From JANNVK01 sp031414415 (GTDB taxonomy: Bacteria > Acidobacteriota > Blastocatellia > Pyrinomonadales > Pyrinomonadaceae), in contig JANNVK010000190.1 of NCBI GenBank assembly GCA_031414415.1, forward strand, positions 1 through 64,000: a stretch of 64,000 nt of DNA, given 5' to 3'. This document shows, in pieces, positions 8,718 to 18,696 of the stretch (its first letter is position 1; every line of letters begins with the position of its first letter). Under the pieces are notes generated by a model. The model saw only the letters and a list, made by a program, of their open reading frames with translations, had not been told where the DNA came from and did no database searches. The translations under genes were made by a program, and so were the position numbers.

Positions 8718-9191
8718 ATGAATGTCACAGATTTTATAAAAGAACAGTTTGTTGATGATTGGTTGACAACTATTTATCGCGAAAAAATAAGGACTCAACG
8801 AACTCGGGCGTTTCGTTTTGGCATTGAACCAAGAGAACAAAGTGTTGAAATTTTTCAAACACTTTTGGGCGTAGAATTAAAAGTTGGAAATAAAAAAGTT
8901 AGTTGTCCAGATTTTTCAACGGCAAGATATTTGAGTATTTTTGCAAGAATTGGCTGCGATGAAGTTGCAATTCCTTACGATATTACAAAAATTTCAACGC
9001 TTGCAGACGAATTAGAATCTTCTTGGCAAAAAATTTTGTTACTTTTTTTTGATTTAACGACCGAAAAAAGTGCTGCAACACGCGGAAAACTTAAAGCTAG
9101 TTTGTTAAAAAACATTCGGAGCGATTTAAAAGAAATCGGAGCCGGTGCTTTAACGCCGGAGTTTAGACAAAGCACGAAACAGAGAAGTTAA
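8718..9191 (+). CDS. hypothetical cytoplasmic protein
   Basis: I do not recognise this 157-residue protein. It is soluble, without signal or membrane segments, and basic at the C-terminus (PEFRQSTKQRS). It appears mixed alpha/beta at the start (conserved-looking RAFRFGIEPREQSVEIFQTL, then VSCPDFSTARYLSIFARIGC) and helical later (SSWQKILLLFFDL). The gene stands 67 bases after nuoN and 22 bases before the amidotransferase-like gene, on the same strand. It may belong to that transcription unit. A real gene is supported by its uninterrupted length and protein-like composition. Confidence 0.6.
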   Translation: MNVTDFIKEQFVDDWLTTIYREKIRTQRTRAFRFGIEPREQSVEIFQTLLGVELKVGNKKVSCPDFSTARYLSIFARIGCDEVAIPYDITKISTLADELESSWQKILLLFFDLTTEKSAATRGKLKASLLKNIRSDLKEIGAGALTPEFRQSTKQRS

Positions 9192-9213
9192 AATTAGCGT
9201 TATTAGTATATTT

Positions 9214-10134
9214 ATGAATTTAGCTGCAACAAAAACTTACGATTATGAGCCGATGCCTTTTCCTTTCAATAAGACAACTTATTGCAAATATGAACCAATA
9301 GAAAAACGCATTGATGCCGCTAAAGTGCTGATAGTCAACGACTTGCTTCGTTACGAAACCGATCTATCAGATTTTGCCAAGAAAGATTGGAAAAACACCT
9401 TTGAAGCAAAGTTGCGTTTTGAACGAAAAATTTCGGGAATGGCTTGTGATAATATTGCACGAAATATTTCACGGCTTGTAAAAAATCCAAAAATTGCCAC
9501 AGTTCATATTTCTGAAGTCGTCAGTGCTGTTGAACAATTTCGCCCTGATGCAATTGTCATGAGCGGCACGTTGTCTGATTTTGATTACTATAATCCGCAA
9601 CATTTAGAAGAGTTTGCAAATTTTATTAAAACAACAGAAATTCCAATTTTGGGAATTTGCGGAGCACATCAGCTTATTTCAATGGCTTTTGGTGGCAAGC
9701 TAACAACTCTCGATCATCTTTTACCCGCAGAAAAAAGATCAGATAGAATTGTCGAATATCAATATCGCTTCGTCAAAATACTTGATCTTGATGATCCAAT
9801 CTTTGACGGAATTCAAGACAGTGAATCTGGTGTCTGGCAAGATTATTCAAAAGAAGACAACATTTTGCGAGTTTGGCAAAACCACGGACTTCAAGTTGAA
9901 GGAATTCCTGAGGGTTTTAAACAACTTGCGACCGCTTATCTCTGTAAAAATCAAATGATGGTGAAACAAACTGATGGACAATTAATTTACACTGTCCAGT
10001 TTCATCTTGAAAAGTCGTTCGAAGATTGGTCAAAAAATCCAACGCGATGGCAACATCTCAATGAATCTCGTGATGGTCGTATTTTATTTGAGAATTTTCT
10101 CAAGCTCGCACTAAAACATCAAAAAAATAACTAG
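9214..10134 (+). CDS. class I glutamine amidotransferase-like protein
   Basis: The 306-residue protein has a C-terminal class I GATase domain (about residues 100-300). The nucleophile elbow ILGICGAHQ carries Cys149, and the later YTVQFHLEKSFEDW supplies His264 and Glu266, completing the Cys-His-Glu triad. The first 90 residues are an unrecognised extension (basic, with TTYCKYEPIEKR). It could be a stand-alone amidase related to the GMP synthase glutaminase domain or a peptidase C26-like gamma-glutamyl hydrolase. No synthase partner is adjacent. About 170 bases without clear signals separate it from the next gene. Confidence 0.75.
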   Translation: MNLAATKTYDYEPMPFPFNKTTYCKYEPIEKRIDAAKVLIVNDLLRYETDLSDFAKKDWKNTFEAKLRFERKISGMACDNIARNISRLVKNPKIATVHISEVVSAVEQFRPDAIVMSGTLSDFDYYNPQHLEEFANFIKTTEIPILGICGAHQLISMAFGGKLTTLDHLLPAEKRSDRIVEYQYRFVKILDLDDPIFDGIQDSESGVWQDYSKEDNILRVWQNHGLQVEGIPEGFKQLATAYLCKNQMMVKQTDGQLIYTVQFHLEKSFEDWSKNPTRWQHLNESRDGRILFENFLKLALKHQKNN

Positions 10135-10304
10135 ATTTCTCCAATCACAAAATGTTAATCTTAAATTAGTAAGTTTGTAAAAAGTTTTGTTACTTTCTAC
10201 GCATCCTCTCAGTTAAATTATTCTCTACATTAAACTTCCCCCAAAAGTTACAATCAATTCATTAACTATATTTCTTGATGTAAATCTTGAAATTTTTTAT
10301 CTCC

Positions 10305-10712
10305 ATGATTTCCAATCAACAATCAATAAATAGTTTTGGAAGAATTGCCGCCACATTTCAGGTCTGCGATTTTGTTAGTCTTGATGAAATTCTAATTTAT
10401 CTGAAAAAAGATGTGAGATTAAATTCTATTTTACTTAGTGTATTACTTGAGCAAGGACGAGAAACACCTCACGGAAATGGAAGTTTTTCAACATATCAAA
10501 ATATTTATGGAGATCTTGAAGGAGTTGCTTTAATTGGAGATAAGTTTTTTTTCAATGCAATCTCAGAATCAGCACTTGAGTGTTTTGCGGAAATGGCTTG
10601 TTCACTCAAAATAAAAACAATTGCACTTTGCGAACAATCTTACACAGAACAGTTTTATAAAATTCTCAATCAACAACAAAAGATTACGTCATTCATTGCG
10701 AAGAAATTTTAA
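10305..10712 (+). CDS. N-terminal half of a split two-domain acetyltransferase (DUF4081-like)
   Basis: The product has about 135 residues. Residues in the style of LLSVLLEQGRETPHGNGSF and YGDLEGVALIGDKFFFNA match the layout of N-terminal domains that precede a GNAT domain in longer two-domain acetyltransferases. The next gene, which supplies a GNAT domain, begins inside this stop codon (TAATG overlap), so termination and reinitiation would yield both halves. ATG at 10305 is chosen instead of an upstream TTG because it fits the domain boundary; no strong ribosome binding site is seen. The split interpretation is inference from domain order. Confidence 0.55.
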   Translation: MISNQQSINSFGRIAATFQVCDFVSLDEILIYLKKDVRLNSILLSVLLEQGRETPHGNGSFSTYQNIYGDLEGVALIGDKFFFNAISESALECFAEMACSLKIKTIALCEQSYTEQFYKILNQQQKITSFIAKKF

Positions 10713-11194
10713 TGGTTTTTGATTATGGACAAGAACAAATTGAATCGTTTCAAGAATTTATTATCGCTGACCAAACGCATTTAGAAGTAATAGTGAAAGC
10801 AAATTCTGAAATTATGCTTTCGGAAAGAGGTTATGACCCGCTTATCACAAACGCAGATAGTTTTATTCAATCTTATAGAAAATTAATTGACCAAAATCGC
10901 TGTCTTGTTTCAATCAAAGATGGTGAAATTGTCAGTAAATTTGATCTTGGTATGACTAATTCTTTAATTACATACGTTGAAGGATTTTATGTAAATCCTA
11001 AATTTCGCAGGCAAGGACTGGGGTTTTCGTCGATGCAATCATTGATTAGAAAAATCAAAAAAGCGAGTAAATCTATTGCTTTGCTTGTTGATAGTAAAAA
11101 CACACCCGCTTTTTCTTTATATAAAAAATGCGGCTTTCAGGAAGTAAAAAGATTTTCGGTTTCTACAATATATCCTAATGAATTCGCTTCTTAA
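10712..11194 (+). CDS. GNAT family N-acetyltransferase
   Basis: The 160-residue protein has a GNAT fold. The acetyl-CoA binding motif A is visible as EGFYVNPKFRRQGLGFSSMQ (V-x-P-x-x-R-x-x-G-x-G), and the C-terminal NTPAFSLYKKCGFQEV is the typical motif B ending. The substrate is unknown. It overlaps the preceding gene by one base of TAATG, and its 3' end overlaps the GGDEF-EAL gene by 17 bases, so these three may form one transcription unit. Confidence 0.85.
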   Translation: MVFDYGQEQIESFQEFIIADQTHLEVIVKANSEIMLSERGYDPLITNADSFIQSYRKLIDQNRCLVSIKDGEIVSKFDLGMTNSLITYVEGFYVNPKFRRQGLGFSSMQSLIRKIKKASKSIALLVDSKNTPAFSLYKKCGFQEVKRFSVSTIYPNEFAS

Positions 11195-13472
11195 TCAACA
11201 ATCTTGGCTTATGCAAAATAAGTTCCGTCAAAAAATATTCGAAATATTTAAAAATACAATAATAGCTTTTGGAGCTATTGCGGTGATTTTTGCGTTTTTG
11301 AATACTGATACAAAAAAGATTGATTTTGGTTTTTTGGTTCTTTTAGTTGTAAATATTGTTCTAGTTTCGAGAATGACGCTTCATTTACCAGCAACAAACC
11401 TCTGGATAACCTTTTCAGATGGAATGCTTTTTCTGACATTTCTACTATACGGAAGCGAGGCTGCAATAATTTTAGCAACTCTCGAAACAATAGGTAGTTG
11501 TCTCCGAATGAGAAAAGAAGGTATCAACATAAACAACAAAATGATACTTTACAATGCGGGCAACTCAGCTTTTACAACTGGAATAACTGCAATTGCTTTT
11601 TGGTTCTTATTATTTTTATTTACAATCAATCCTCATAGTTCTAATACTTCTGATTTAATTATTACTTTAAGTTGTTTGGCATTGATTCATTTTTTTTCAA
11701 CATCTTTAATAGTCGCAATTTTCCAAACATTTAAAAATGATTCAAATCTTTTAAATAAAGTTGGGAAAGACATGCTTTTAACTTCTCTGACTCAAATAGT
11801 TGGTGCTGGCGTTGCTGGTGTTTGTTTTAAACTCATAACCCAAGGCGATGTTTTTGCCTCAACTGCGACTCTCTTAATTTTTGTTATTGCTTATTTCAGT
11901 TACCGCCAGTCTATTACTCAAATGAATAAATCTTTCAACAAAGCCGAAGTTTTGGAGAAAGAAAAAACAGAATCCGAGCGTTTAAGAGCCGAACAAGCTG
12001 AACGTCACATTGATGAATTAAACATTGCGATTGCAAATCAAACTGATGCAACAAAAGCCTTGAATAAAATTAAAGAGGAATTTCGGCACGCGGCTTTGCA
12101 CGATTCGCTAACTGGTTTGGCAAATAGAACTTACCTTTTTGAACGTCTAAACTTTTTTATAATAAAAAATCAAGCAGATTTACCTCATAATTTCTGCGTT
12201 TTATTTCTTGATTTGCATCGTTTTGGTGAAATTAATGAAAGTCTTGGACACACGATTGGCGACAAACTTCTCAAAGTTGTTGCCCAAAGATTGGAAAGAA
12301 CTGTTCGCGAAGATGATATTGTCGCAAGAATTGGCGGCGACGAGTTTGCTGTAGTTTTGAATAATATTGAATCGACTAACGATGCTGTTATTTATGCCAA
12401 CATAATTCGTCAAAAGTTGTCAGAACCATTTGTCATTGACGAGCATCGTGTTTTTATTAACCCGCAAATCGGAATTGCTCCTTTTGCAAAAGAATATGAA
12501 GTTCCTGAAGACATTATTCGAGATGCTGACATTGCAATGAATCACGCAAAAAATAGAAATCTTCCGTTTGCGATTTTCGACAAAGATCTTCGTCAGAAGA
12601 TTATGGAACGAGTTGAACTTGTTTCTGATTTAAGATTTGCACTTGAGAGAAAAGAGTTTGAGATGTTTTATCAGCCGCTTCTCTCGCTCAAAACTGGAAA
12701 ATTAATTGGTTTTGAAGCATTAATTCGCTGGTTTCATCCGAAAAAAGGCTTAATTCAACCAAATTCATTTATACCGATAATTGAAGAATCTGGTTTGATA
12801 ATACCAATCACAATTTGGATTTTGGCAGAAACCTGTAACCAGTTATCAAAATGGCAAAACATTTCGCCTGCTTACAAAAATTTGATAATGAGTGTAAATA
12901 TTTCGGGCAAGCATTTATCTGATAATAACCTAGTAAAAGATGTGAAAAATGCAATCTATCAATCTAATATTGATGCTTCTTGTTTAAAATTAGAACTCAC
13001 AGAAAGCATTGCAATGGACAATGTTGATACCACAATTAAAATATTAAAAGAACTCAAAACACTTGGCGTTCAGCTGTCAATTGACGATTTTGGGACCGGT
13101 TATTCGAGTTTAAGCCATCTTCATCGGCTTCCTTTTGACACGCTCAAGGTTGATCGTTCATTTATAAATAATGCGGTCACTGAAGATGGTTGGGAAATTC
13201 TTAACACGATTATGTCGCTTGCTCGAAATCTTAAAATGCGTGTAATTGCCGAAGGAATCGAAACCAAAGAGCAACTTGATATTTTATCAAAACTTGAATG
13301 CGAATATGGTCAAGGTTATTTATTTGCAAAACCGCTACCAAAATCTGAAATGGATGTAAGATTACTTGAAAAATATCGCTGGTTTCCGAAAAAGACAAGA
13401 ACACCAAAAGTTCCAAATTTACCAATTATCGAAATTACAAACGCCAAAGAAGTCGAATTGAGTGTTTTTTAA
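11178..13472 (+). CDS. membrane GGDEF-EAL (c-di-GMP synthesis/degradation) protein
   Basis: The 764-residue protein begins with six to seven hydrophobic segments (residues 20-250), a MASE-like sensor, then a coiled coil (KAEVLEKEKTESERLRAEQA), a GGDEF domain (SLTGLANR; RIGGDEFAVV near residue 385) and an EAL domain (GFEALIRW near 512, ELTESIAM, IDDFGTGYSSL, VIAEGIET). All catalytic signatures are intact, so both cyclase and phosphodiesterase activity are possible. The start at 11178 overlaps the GNAT gene; ATG at 11211 is a plausible alternative. A clear terminator follows. It may influence the EPS locus, but no direct link is seen. Confidence 0.93.
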   Translation: MNSLLNQQSWLMQNKFRQKIFEIFKNTIIAFGAIAVIFAFLNTDTKKIDFGFLVLLVVNIVLVSRMTLHLPATNLWITFSDGMLFLTFLLYGSEAAIILATLETIGSCLRMRKEGININNKMILYNAGNSAFTTGITAIAFWFLLFLFTINPHSSNTSDLIITLSCLALIHFFSTSLIVAIFQTFKNDSNLLNKVGKDMLLTSLTQIVGAGVAGVCFKLITQGDVFASTATLLIFVIAYFSYRQSITQMNKSFNKAEVLEKEKTESERLRAEQAERHIDELNIAIANQTDATKALNKIKEEFRHAALHDSLTGLANRTYLFERLNFFIIKNQADLPHNFCVLFLDLHRFGEINESLGHTIGDKLLKVVAQRLERTVREDDIVARIGGDEFAVVLNNIESTNDAVIYANIIRQKLSEPFVIDEHRVFINPQIGIAPFAKEYEVPEDIIRDADIAMNHAKNRNLPFAIFDKDLRQKIMERVELVSDLRFALERKEFEMFYQPLLSLKTGKLIGFEALIRWFHPKKGLIQPNSFIPIIEESGLIIPITIWILAETCNQLSKWQNISPAYKNLIMSVNISGKHLSDNNLVKDVKNAIYQSNIDASCLKLELTESIAMDNVDTTIKILKELKTLGVQLSIDDFGTGYSSLSHLHRLPFDTLKVDRSFINNAVTEDGWEILNTIMSLARNLKMRVIAEGIETKEQLDILSKLECEYGQGYLFAKPLPKSEMDVRLLEKYRWFPKKTRTPKVPNLPIIEITNAKEVELSVF

Positions 13473-13505
13473 GTTCAAAAAATTAATTACTGAAAGTTTT
13501 TAAAT

Positions 13506-13556
13506 AGTTTATTGATTCTCAAATGTCAAAAAATTGAGACTCGATAAACTTTTTTG
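13506..13556 (+). terminator. rho-independent terminator after the GGDEF-EAL gene
   Basis: A 17-base inverted repeat with two mismatches (13506-13522 pairing with 13534-13550), an A-rich loop and a run of six T residues lie 33 bases after the stop codon. Seen directly in the sequence. Confidence 0.8.
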
Positions 13557-13607
13557 CATGAAATCACGTAGAATAATATTAGAAATTTATTAAACTTGTG
13601 AGGAATT

Positions 13608-15716
13608 ATGAAAACGAAAGTTTTTGGTTTATTTTTGCTATTTATGTTTTCGTGTGTAACTATTTTCGGACAAAAATTTGATTATCCGAAGACAAATAAA
13701 GTTGATCAAACTGACGAATATCACGGCGTAAAGGTTGCCGATCCATTTCGTTGGCTTGAAAATCCAGATTCGCCCGAATCACGCACCTGGATTAATGCTC
13801 AAAATAAACTCACCAATGATTATTTATCACAAATTCCTGAGAGAAAAATGATCAAAGAGCGTCTGACAAAACTCTGGAATTACGAGAAATATTCAGCTCC
13901 TTTTAAACACGGCAAAAACTATTTTTATTATAAAAATGACGGCTTACAGAATCAATCAATTTTGTATATCGCCAAATCGACTACTGATGCTGGCAAAGTT
14001 TTTATTGATCCAAATAAACTTTCAACCGATGGAACAGTGGCACTTGGTGGAACAGCTTTTACATCTGATGGCAAACTTGTCGCGATTGGAACATCAACTG
14101 CCGGTTCTGATCAAACTGAATGGAAAGTGATGGAAGTTGAAACCGGAAAATACTTGGACGATAAACTCGAAAAACGTCGTCAGGGTATTTCATCGTGGAC
14201 AAAAGATGGAAAAGGGTTTTTCTATTCAGCCTTTCCTAAACCAAACAAAGATACAGCTTTACGCGATCAAAATTATTTTCAAAAATTTTATTACCACAAA
14301 CTTGGAACGCCAAACGAACAAGATGTTTTAATTTATGAACGCCCTGATGACAAAGAATATTTTGTCGGTGGCGGCGTAACGGATGATGGTAGATATTTGA
14401 TTTTGAGTGTTGGTCAAGGAACGCGTCCGCAAAATATGGTTTATTACAAAGATTTGGAAGCAAAAGATGGAAAAATTATGCCAATCTTTGATACTCTCGA
14501 ATCAGATTATTCATTCATTGAAAATATCGGCACAACATTTTATTTTTCGACCGATAAAGATGCTCCGCTCAAGCGTGTGATTGCGGTTGACATCTCAAAT
14601 GACAACAGAGTTTCCGAAATTATTCCGCAATCGACTGAAACTTTGGGCGGGGTTGGTATGCTCAATAATCAGTTTGTCGCTAATTATTTGAAAGACGCAT
14701 ACACGCAAATTCGGATTTATGATTTGAAAGGTAAGTTTTTGCGAAATGTTGAATTGCCCGGGATTGGTTCAGCTGGCGGCTTTGGCGGAAAACGCACAGA
14801 TACCGAAACTTTCTACTCATATTCGAGTTTTAACGCTCCTCCAACAATTTTTAGATACGATATGAAATCAGGTAAATCCACGATTTTTCGTGAATCAAAA
14901 GTTGATTTCAAACGCGACGATTATGAAGTAAAACAAGTTTTCTATAATTCGAAAGACGGCACGAAAGTTCCGATGTTTATTGTTCACAAAAAAGGACTTA
15001 AACTCGACGGCACAAATCCAACACTGCTTTACGGTTATGGTGGTTTCAACGTCAATATGACTCCAAGTTTTTCCGTTTCACGCCTCGTTTGGATGGAAAT
15101 GGGCGGAATTTTTGCGATGCCAAATCTTCGCGGCGGAGCTGAATATGGCGAAAAATGGTGGAAAGGCGGAAGCCGTTTGAATAAGCAAAACGTTTTCGAC
15201 GATTTCGCTTGGGCTGCTAAATATTTAATTTCTGAGAAATATACGCAACCAAGTAAACTCGCAATTTCCGGCGGTTCAAATGGCGGTTTATTAGTTGGAG
15301 CAACTTTAAATCAACATCCCGAGTTATTCGGTGCGGCACTTCCGGCAGTTGGCGTAATGGATATGCTTCGTTTTGAAGGATTTACGATTGGCTGGGCGTG
15401 GACTTCTGATTATGGTTCGGTCAAAGATAAAGTTGATTTTGATGCCCTTTACAAATATTCGCCACTTCACAACATCAAAAAAGGCGGAAAATATCCGGCT
15501 GTGATGGTGACAACTTCCGATCACGATGATCGTGTTGTGCCTGCTCATTCGTTCAAATACACCGCAACTTTGCAAGAATCGCAAGCTGGAGAAAATCCGA
15601 TTTTAATTCGTATTGAAGTCAACGCAGGTCATGGTGCAGGAAAACCAACCGCTAAAGTAATCGAAGAACAAGCTGATGTTTATGGCTTTTTGATGAAAAG
15701 TTTGGGAATGAAATAG
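13608..15716 (+). CDS. prolyl oligopeptidase (S9A family), secreted
   Basis: The 702-residue protein has a signal peptide (FGLFLLFMFSCVTIFGQ), a seven-bladed propeller region (about 90-420) and a C-terminal alpha/beta hydrolase domain. The catalytic triad is present: Ser557 in ISGGSNGGLLV, Asp in DHDDRVVPAHS (about 638-648) and His675 in NAGHGAGK. The N-terminal YHGVKVADPFRWLENPDSP is characteristic of family S9A, which cleaves proline-containing peptides. The ribosome binding site GAGGAA precedes the ATG. It is flanked by terminators and is therefore probably monocistronic. It probably acts in the periplasm. Confidence 0.95.
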   Translation: MKTKVFGLFLLFMFSCVTIFGQKFDYPKTNKVDQTDEYHGVKVADPFRWLENPDSPESRTWINAQNKLTNDYLSQIPERKMIKERLTKLWNYEKYSAPFKHGKNYFYYKNDGLQNQSILYIAKSTTDAGKVFIDPNKLSTDGTVALGGTAFTSDGKLVAIGTSTAGSDQTEWKVMEVETGKYLDDKLEKRRQGISSWTKDGKGFFYSAFPKPNKDTALRDQNYFQKFYYHKLGTPNEQDVLIYERPDDKEYFVGGGVTDDGRYLILSVGQGTRPQNMVYYKDLEAKDGKIMPIFDTLESDYSFIENIGTTFYFSTDKDAPLKRVIAVDISNDNRVSEIIPQSTETLGGVGMLNNQFVANYLKDAYTQIRIYDLKGKFLRNVELPGIGSAGGFGGKRTDTETFYSYSSFNAPPTIFRYDMKSGKSTIFRESKVDFKRDDYEVKQVFYNSKDGTKVPMFIVHKKGLKLDGTNPTLLYGYGGFNVNMTPSFSVSRLVWMEMGGIFAMPNLRGGAEYGEKWWKGGSRLNKQNVFDDFAWAAKYLISEKYTQPSKLAISGGSNGGLLVGATLNQHPELFGAALPAVGVMDMLRFEGFTIGWAWTSDYGSVKDKVDFDALYKYSPLHNIKKGGKYPAVMVTTSDHDDRVVPAHSFKYTATLQESQAGENPILIRIEVNAGHGAGKPTAKVIEEQADVYGFLMKSLGMK

Positions 15717-15737
15717 TTTTCAAACAATTGAGTTTAT

Positions 15738-15772
15738 ATTAGACACAGAAAATTATTTTTTGTGTCTATTTT
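15738..15772. terminator. bidirectional terminator between convergent genes
   Basis: TAGACACA (15740-15747) pairs with TGTGTCTA (15761-15768), with T runs on the right and A runs on the left of the loop side. It lies between the convergent peptidase and penicillin-binding protein genes and overlaps the stop codon of the latter. Confidence 0.65.
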
Positions 15773-18591
15773 AATTTCGGTTTTGTATGAAACTGACAAA
15801 AATCTTCAGGTTCGCTTCCGTTTGTAAACTTTTGCGGACGACTGCTTGGGCAAAATGACGTTGCTCTTTTGTTTGAAATCGGACAAATCATCATCGTCAC
15901 ATTTTTTTCAACTTCCGGTTTTGGAGCTGTGTTTGTCTCGCTCGATTTATCTATCGGCGGCGTGGTTTCAGGGCTTGGTTGTGGCAATTCATCACGCCAA
16001 CTTTCATCATCAAACGGCGTTGGCGTTGGTTCAATAGTCAATGCTTTATTTGGCACAGTGCCAGAAATAAACAATTCAATTCGCCTAAATTCGTTTGGAA
16101 CATCAGTAACATACAGGTTTTCGACAATCGGCACCGGCGGAATTTCAGGATTAACGGCGGAATTTGAATTCGTGTTCGAATTTGTATTCTGAGCCGTAAC
16201 ATCTCTTTGGGTTTGAACTAAATCAGCTTCTCCAAAAGTTAATTCGCGGATTAATTTTCCATTTCGAATATCAATTTCGCCTTTTCGGATTCCATCAGGC
16301 AATTGCCAGTCGCCGTTCCATTCTGGATGAAGTGCGAGTGCGTCTTGCATAAAATCTGCCCAAATCGGCAAAGCAGAATCGCCGCCTTTCATTCCTAAAT
16401 CTGAACCATCATCGAAACCGACATAAACAACACAAACTAAATTTGGCGTAAACCCAGCGAACCAACCATCACGCGAAGTCCCGGTTTTGCCAGCAAATCC
16501 ACGTCCTTTGGTGTTTGAAATTCCCCAAGCCTTTGCGTCTGCGGCAGTTCCACGATTGATTACGTCCTTCAACATATCGTTTATAATGTATGCAACATCT
16601 GAACGCATTACACTTTTTTTCTCAGTTACGGGCGAAGCTACGGTTTTTCCATCGCCATTCGTAACGCGATTTATGCCAATCGGCGAACTTTTTTCACCCA
16701 AATTTGCAAACGTCGTGTAAGCAGTCGCCATCTGCAAAGGCGTAACTTCAGAAGTGCCGAGTGCCATCGACGGATAAGCCTTGGCGACTTTTGGCAAGCC
16801 CGCTTTTGCAGCAAAATTCATCACTTTCCCGATGTTCAATTCCATTGCAAGATCAACCGTAATAACGTTTTTGCTCTTCACTAGTGCATCACGAAGCGTG
16901 ACATCTTTGTTCGAGAAAAAGTCACCATAATTGTTTGGTTTATAAGAATCTTGATTAAAAGTGAAGGTTTTTGCCTCGTCTTTAAAGATTGAAGCCGCAG
17001 TCAAAACTCGCCCACTTGGTTCATAAACTGTATTAATTGCCGCCGCAAAAACAAAAGGTTTGAAAACCGAACCAGGTTGGCGTTGAGCATCAGTCGCACG
17101 ATTAAATTGATTTTGTTGGAAATCTTTCCCGCCAATCATCGCAACAATTTCTCCGGTTTTTGGTCGAATTGCGACCAAAGCTGCGTTCAAATTATCTTTC
17201 TTTTTTGGAAACAATCTTTCAATTTTTTCGAGTCTTTTGCGAACTGCGTTATAGGCAAGTTTTTGTAAATCGACATCAATTGTGGTGTAAACCCGCAAAT
17301 GTTGAAGTGCTTCAGGATCAGAAACAATCTTTGGCAATTCTTGCTCGGCATATTGTGAAAAATAGGGCAAACCGAGCATTTCCGAATTTTGGACGATTTG
17401 GGCGAGTTTGATCTCAGAACTTCGGGCTTCCTGTTTTTGCGTAGAAGTAATATTTTCAGTTTCAAACATCGAATCGAGAACCTGATTTCTTCTTTCCGTC
17501 ACTTTTTCGAGATTTTTATATGGATTGTAGCGATTTGGACTACGAATAATTCCAGCGATAAATGCTGATTCTGCAAGACTTAACTGAGAAACATCTTTTC
17601 CAAAATAAGCGTTTGAGGCTTGTCCAACGCCATAGATTCCAACTCCAGCTTGTTGTCCTAAATAAATTTGATTTACATAAAGCGTAAAAATTTCTTCTTT
17701 GTTGAGTCGCGTTTCCAAAATCAACGACATATAGGCTTCTTTAATTTTTCTCTCAATACTGTAATCAGAACTCAGCAACAAATTTTTAACTAATTGTTGC
17801 GTAATTGACGAACCACCTTGTCGTGCAAGCGGCGAACCATCGTTATCAGAATCAACTCTTCGCCATAAAGCACGGGCAATTCCGCGTAAATTAACACCGT
17901 AATGTGTAAAAAAATCGCGATCTTCGGTAACAATAATTGCTTTTTGCAGACTTTCAGGCACATCTTGAAAAGTCACAGTTTTGCGTCTGCCATCACCTTC
18001 GGCAACAATCGAACTCAAAAGTCTCGGCTCAAGCTGAGTTTGCGTAACTGCTTGATTCGCCGCCGAATCAGTAATCGAAGCGACTGATTTTCCGTCTTTC
18101 GCAAATTTTACTTTTAAAGGTTGAAATATTCGTTTTCCGTCAATCGACGCAGCATCGCCAGGTTCAATCTCGACCGTTTTATCTTCGTGCAAATAACGAC
18201 TACGACTTTTGCTTGCTTGCTGATTTTTTTCAATGTAACCCGCACTTTTTAAATAGTTTACAAGTTCTTCAGGCAAAATAACTTCGCCTTGTTTGAGATT
18301 TTTTGGTGATGCATAAACTCCGGCTGTTCGCGTAAAAACTTCGCCTTTGAGAAGCAAATCAACTCGTTCAGAAAATTGGAACCAAAAATATGCTAGAGTA
18401 AAAATAATTCCGGCAGCGATAAAAAAATATGAAATTAAAGCTAATGGATGAAAAATAATTCTAAAAATACGACGAAAAAATCCTGGGCGTTGCTCTTGAA
18501 AAGAATTGACCCGCGATTTTCCTTTAAAAGTCGCTCTTGATTTATTAGTTTGAACTTTATTTCTAATTTGAATTTTGTTTTTTTGATCCAT
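15766..18591 (-). CDS. class A penicillin-binding protein (PBP1-like)
   Basis: The protein has about 941 residues: a basic cytoplasmic tail, one membrane anchor (LALISYFFIAAGIIFTLAYF), a UB2H-like segment, a GT51 transglycosylase domain (TEDRDFFTHYGVN, GGSSITQQLVKNLLL, ETRLNKEEIFTLYVN) and a transpeptidase domain with SVFK (SxxK), SKN and GKTGTSRDGWFAG. It polymerises and cross-links peptidoglycan in the periplasm. After residue 800 it has an Asn/Pro/Thr-rich linker and a short Cys-containing tail (MMICPISNKRATSFCPSS). ATG at 18591 is chosen over a TTG two codons upstream. It diverges from the K+ channel gene across 105 bases. Confidence 0.95.
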   Translation of the reverse strand: MDQKNKIQIRNKVQTNKSRATFKGKSRVNSFQEQRPGFFRRIFRIIFHPLALISYFFIAAGIIFTLAYFWFQFSERVDLLLKGEVFTRTAGVYASPKNLKQGEVILPEELVNYLKSAGYIEKNQQASKSRSRYLHEDKTVEIEPGDAASIDGKRIFQPLKVKFAKDGKSVASITDSAANQAVTQTQLEPRLLSSIVAEGDGRRKTVTFQDVPESLQKAIIVTEDRDFFTHYGVNLRGIARALWRRVDSDNDGSPLARQGGSSITQQLVKNLLLSSDYSIERKIKEAYMSLILETRLNKEEIFTLYVNQIYLGQQAGVGIYGVGQASNAYFGKDVSQLSLAESAFIAGIIRSPNRYNPYKNLEKVTERRNQVLDSMFETENITSTQKQEARSSEIKLAQIVQNSEMLGLPYFSQYAEQELPKIVSDPEALQHLRVYTTIDVDLQKLAYNAVRKRLEKIERLFPKKKDNLNAALVAIRPKTGEIVAMIGGKDFQQNQFNRATDAQRQPGSVFKPFVFAAAINTVYEPSGRVLTAASIFKDEAKTFTFNQDSYKPNNYGDFFSNKDVTLRDALVKSKNVITVDLAMELNIGKVMNFAAKAGLPKVAKAYPSMALGTSEVTPLQMATAYTTFANLGEKSSPIGINRVTNGDGKTVASPVTEKKSVMRSDVAYIINDMLKDVINRGTAADAKAWGISNTKGRGFAGKTGTSRDGWFAGFTPNLVCVVYVGFDDGSDLGMKGGDSALPIWADFMQDALALHPEWNGDWQLPDGIRKGEIDIRNGKLIRELTFGEADLVQTQRDVTAQNTNSNTNSNSAVNPEIPPVPIVENLYVTDVPNEFRRIELFISGTVPNKALTIEPTPTPFDDESWRDELPQPSPETTPPIDKSSETNTAPKPEVEKNVTMMICPISNKRATSFCPSSRPQKFTNGSEPEDFCQFHTKPKLK

Positions 18592-18696
18592 TTTCAATTT
18601 GGATTTCGAATTTGTTGGAGAGATGTTTTTAGCCTAAAATACCTAGTAAAATTTTATAGTTTTTATTGATGTAATGTCTAGTATTATTTAACTTAA

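Noticed and set aside
10695..10720. Programmed -1 frameshift joining the two acetyltransferase halves
   Set aside because: No slippery heptamer in the right frame is present; reinitiation at TAATG is the simpler explanation.
15869..16192. Antisense open frames within the penicillin-binding protein gene
   Set aside because: They arise opposite its Asn/Pro/Thr-rich tail; the Ser/Gly/Phe-rich translations are not protein-like.
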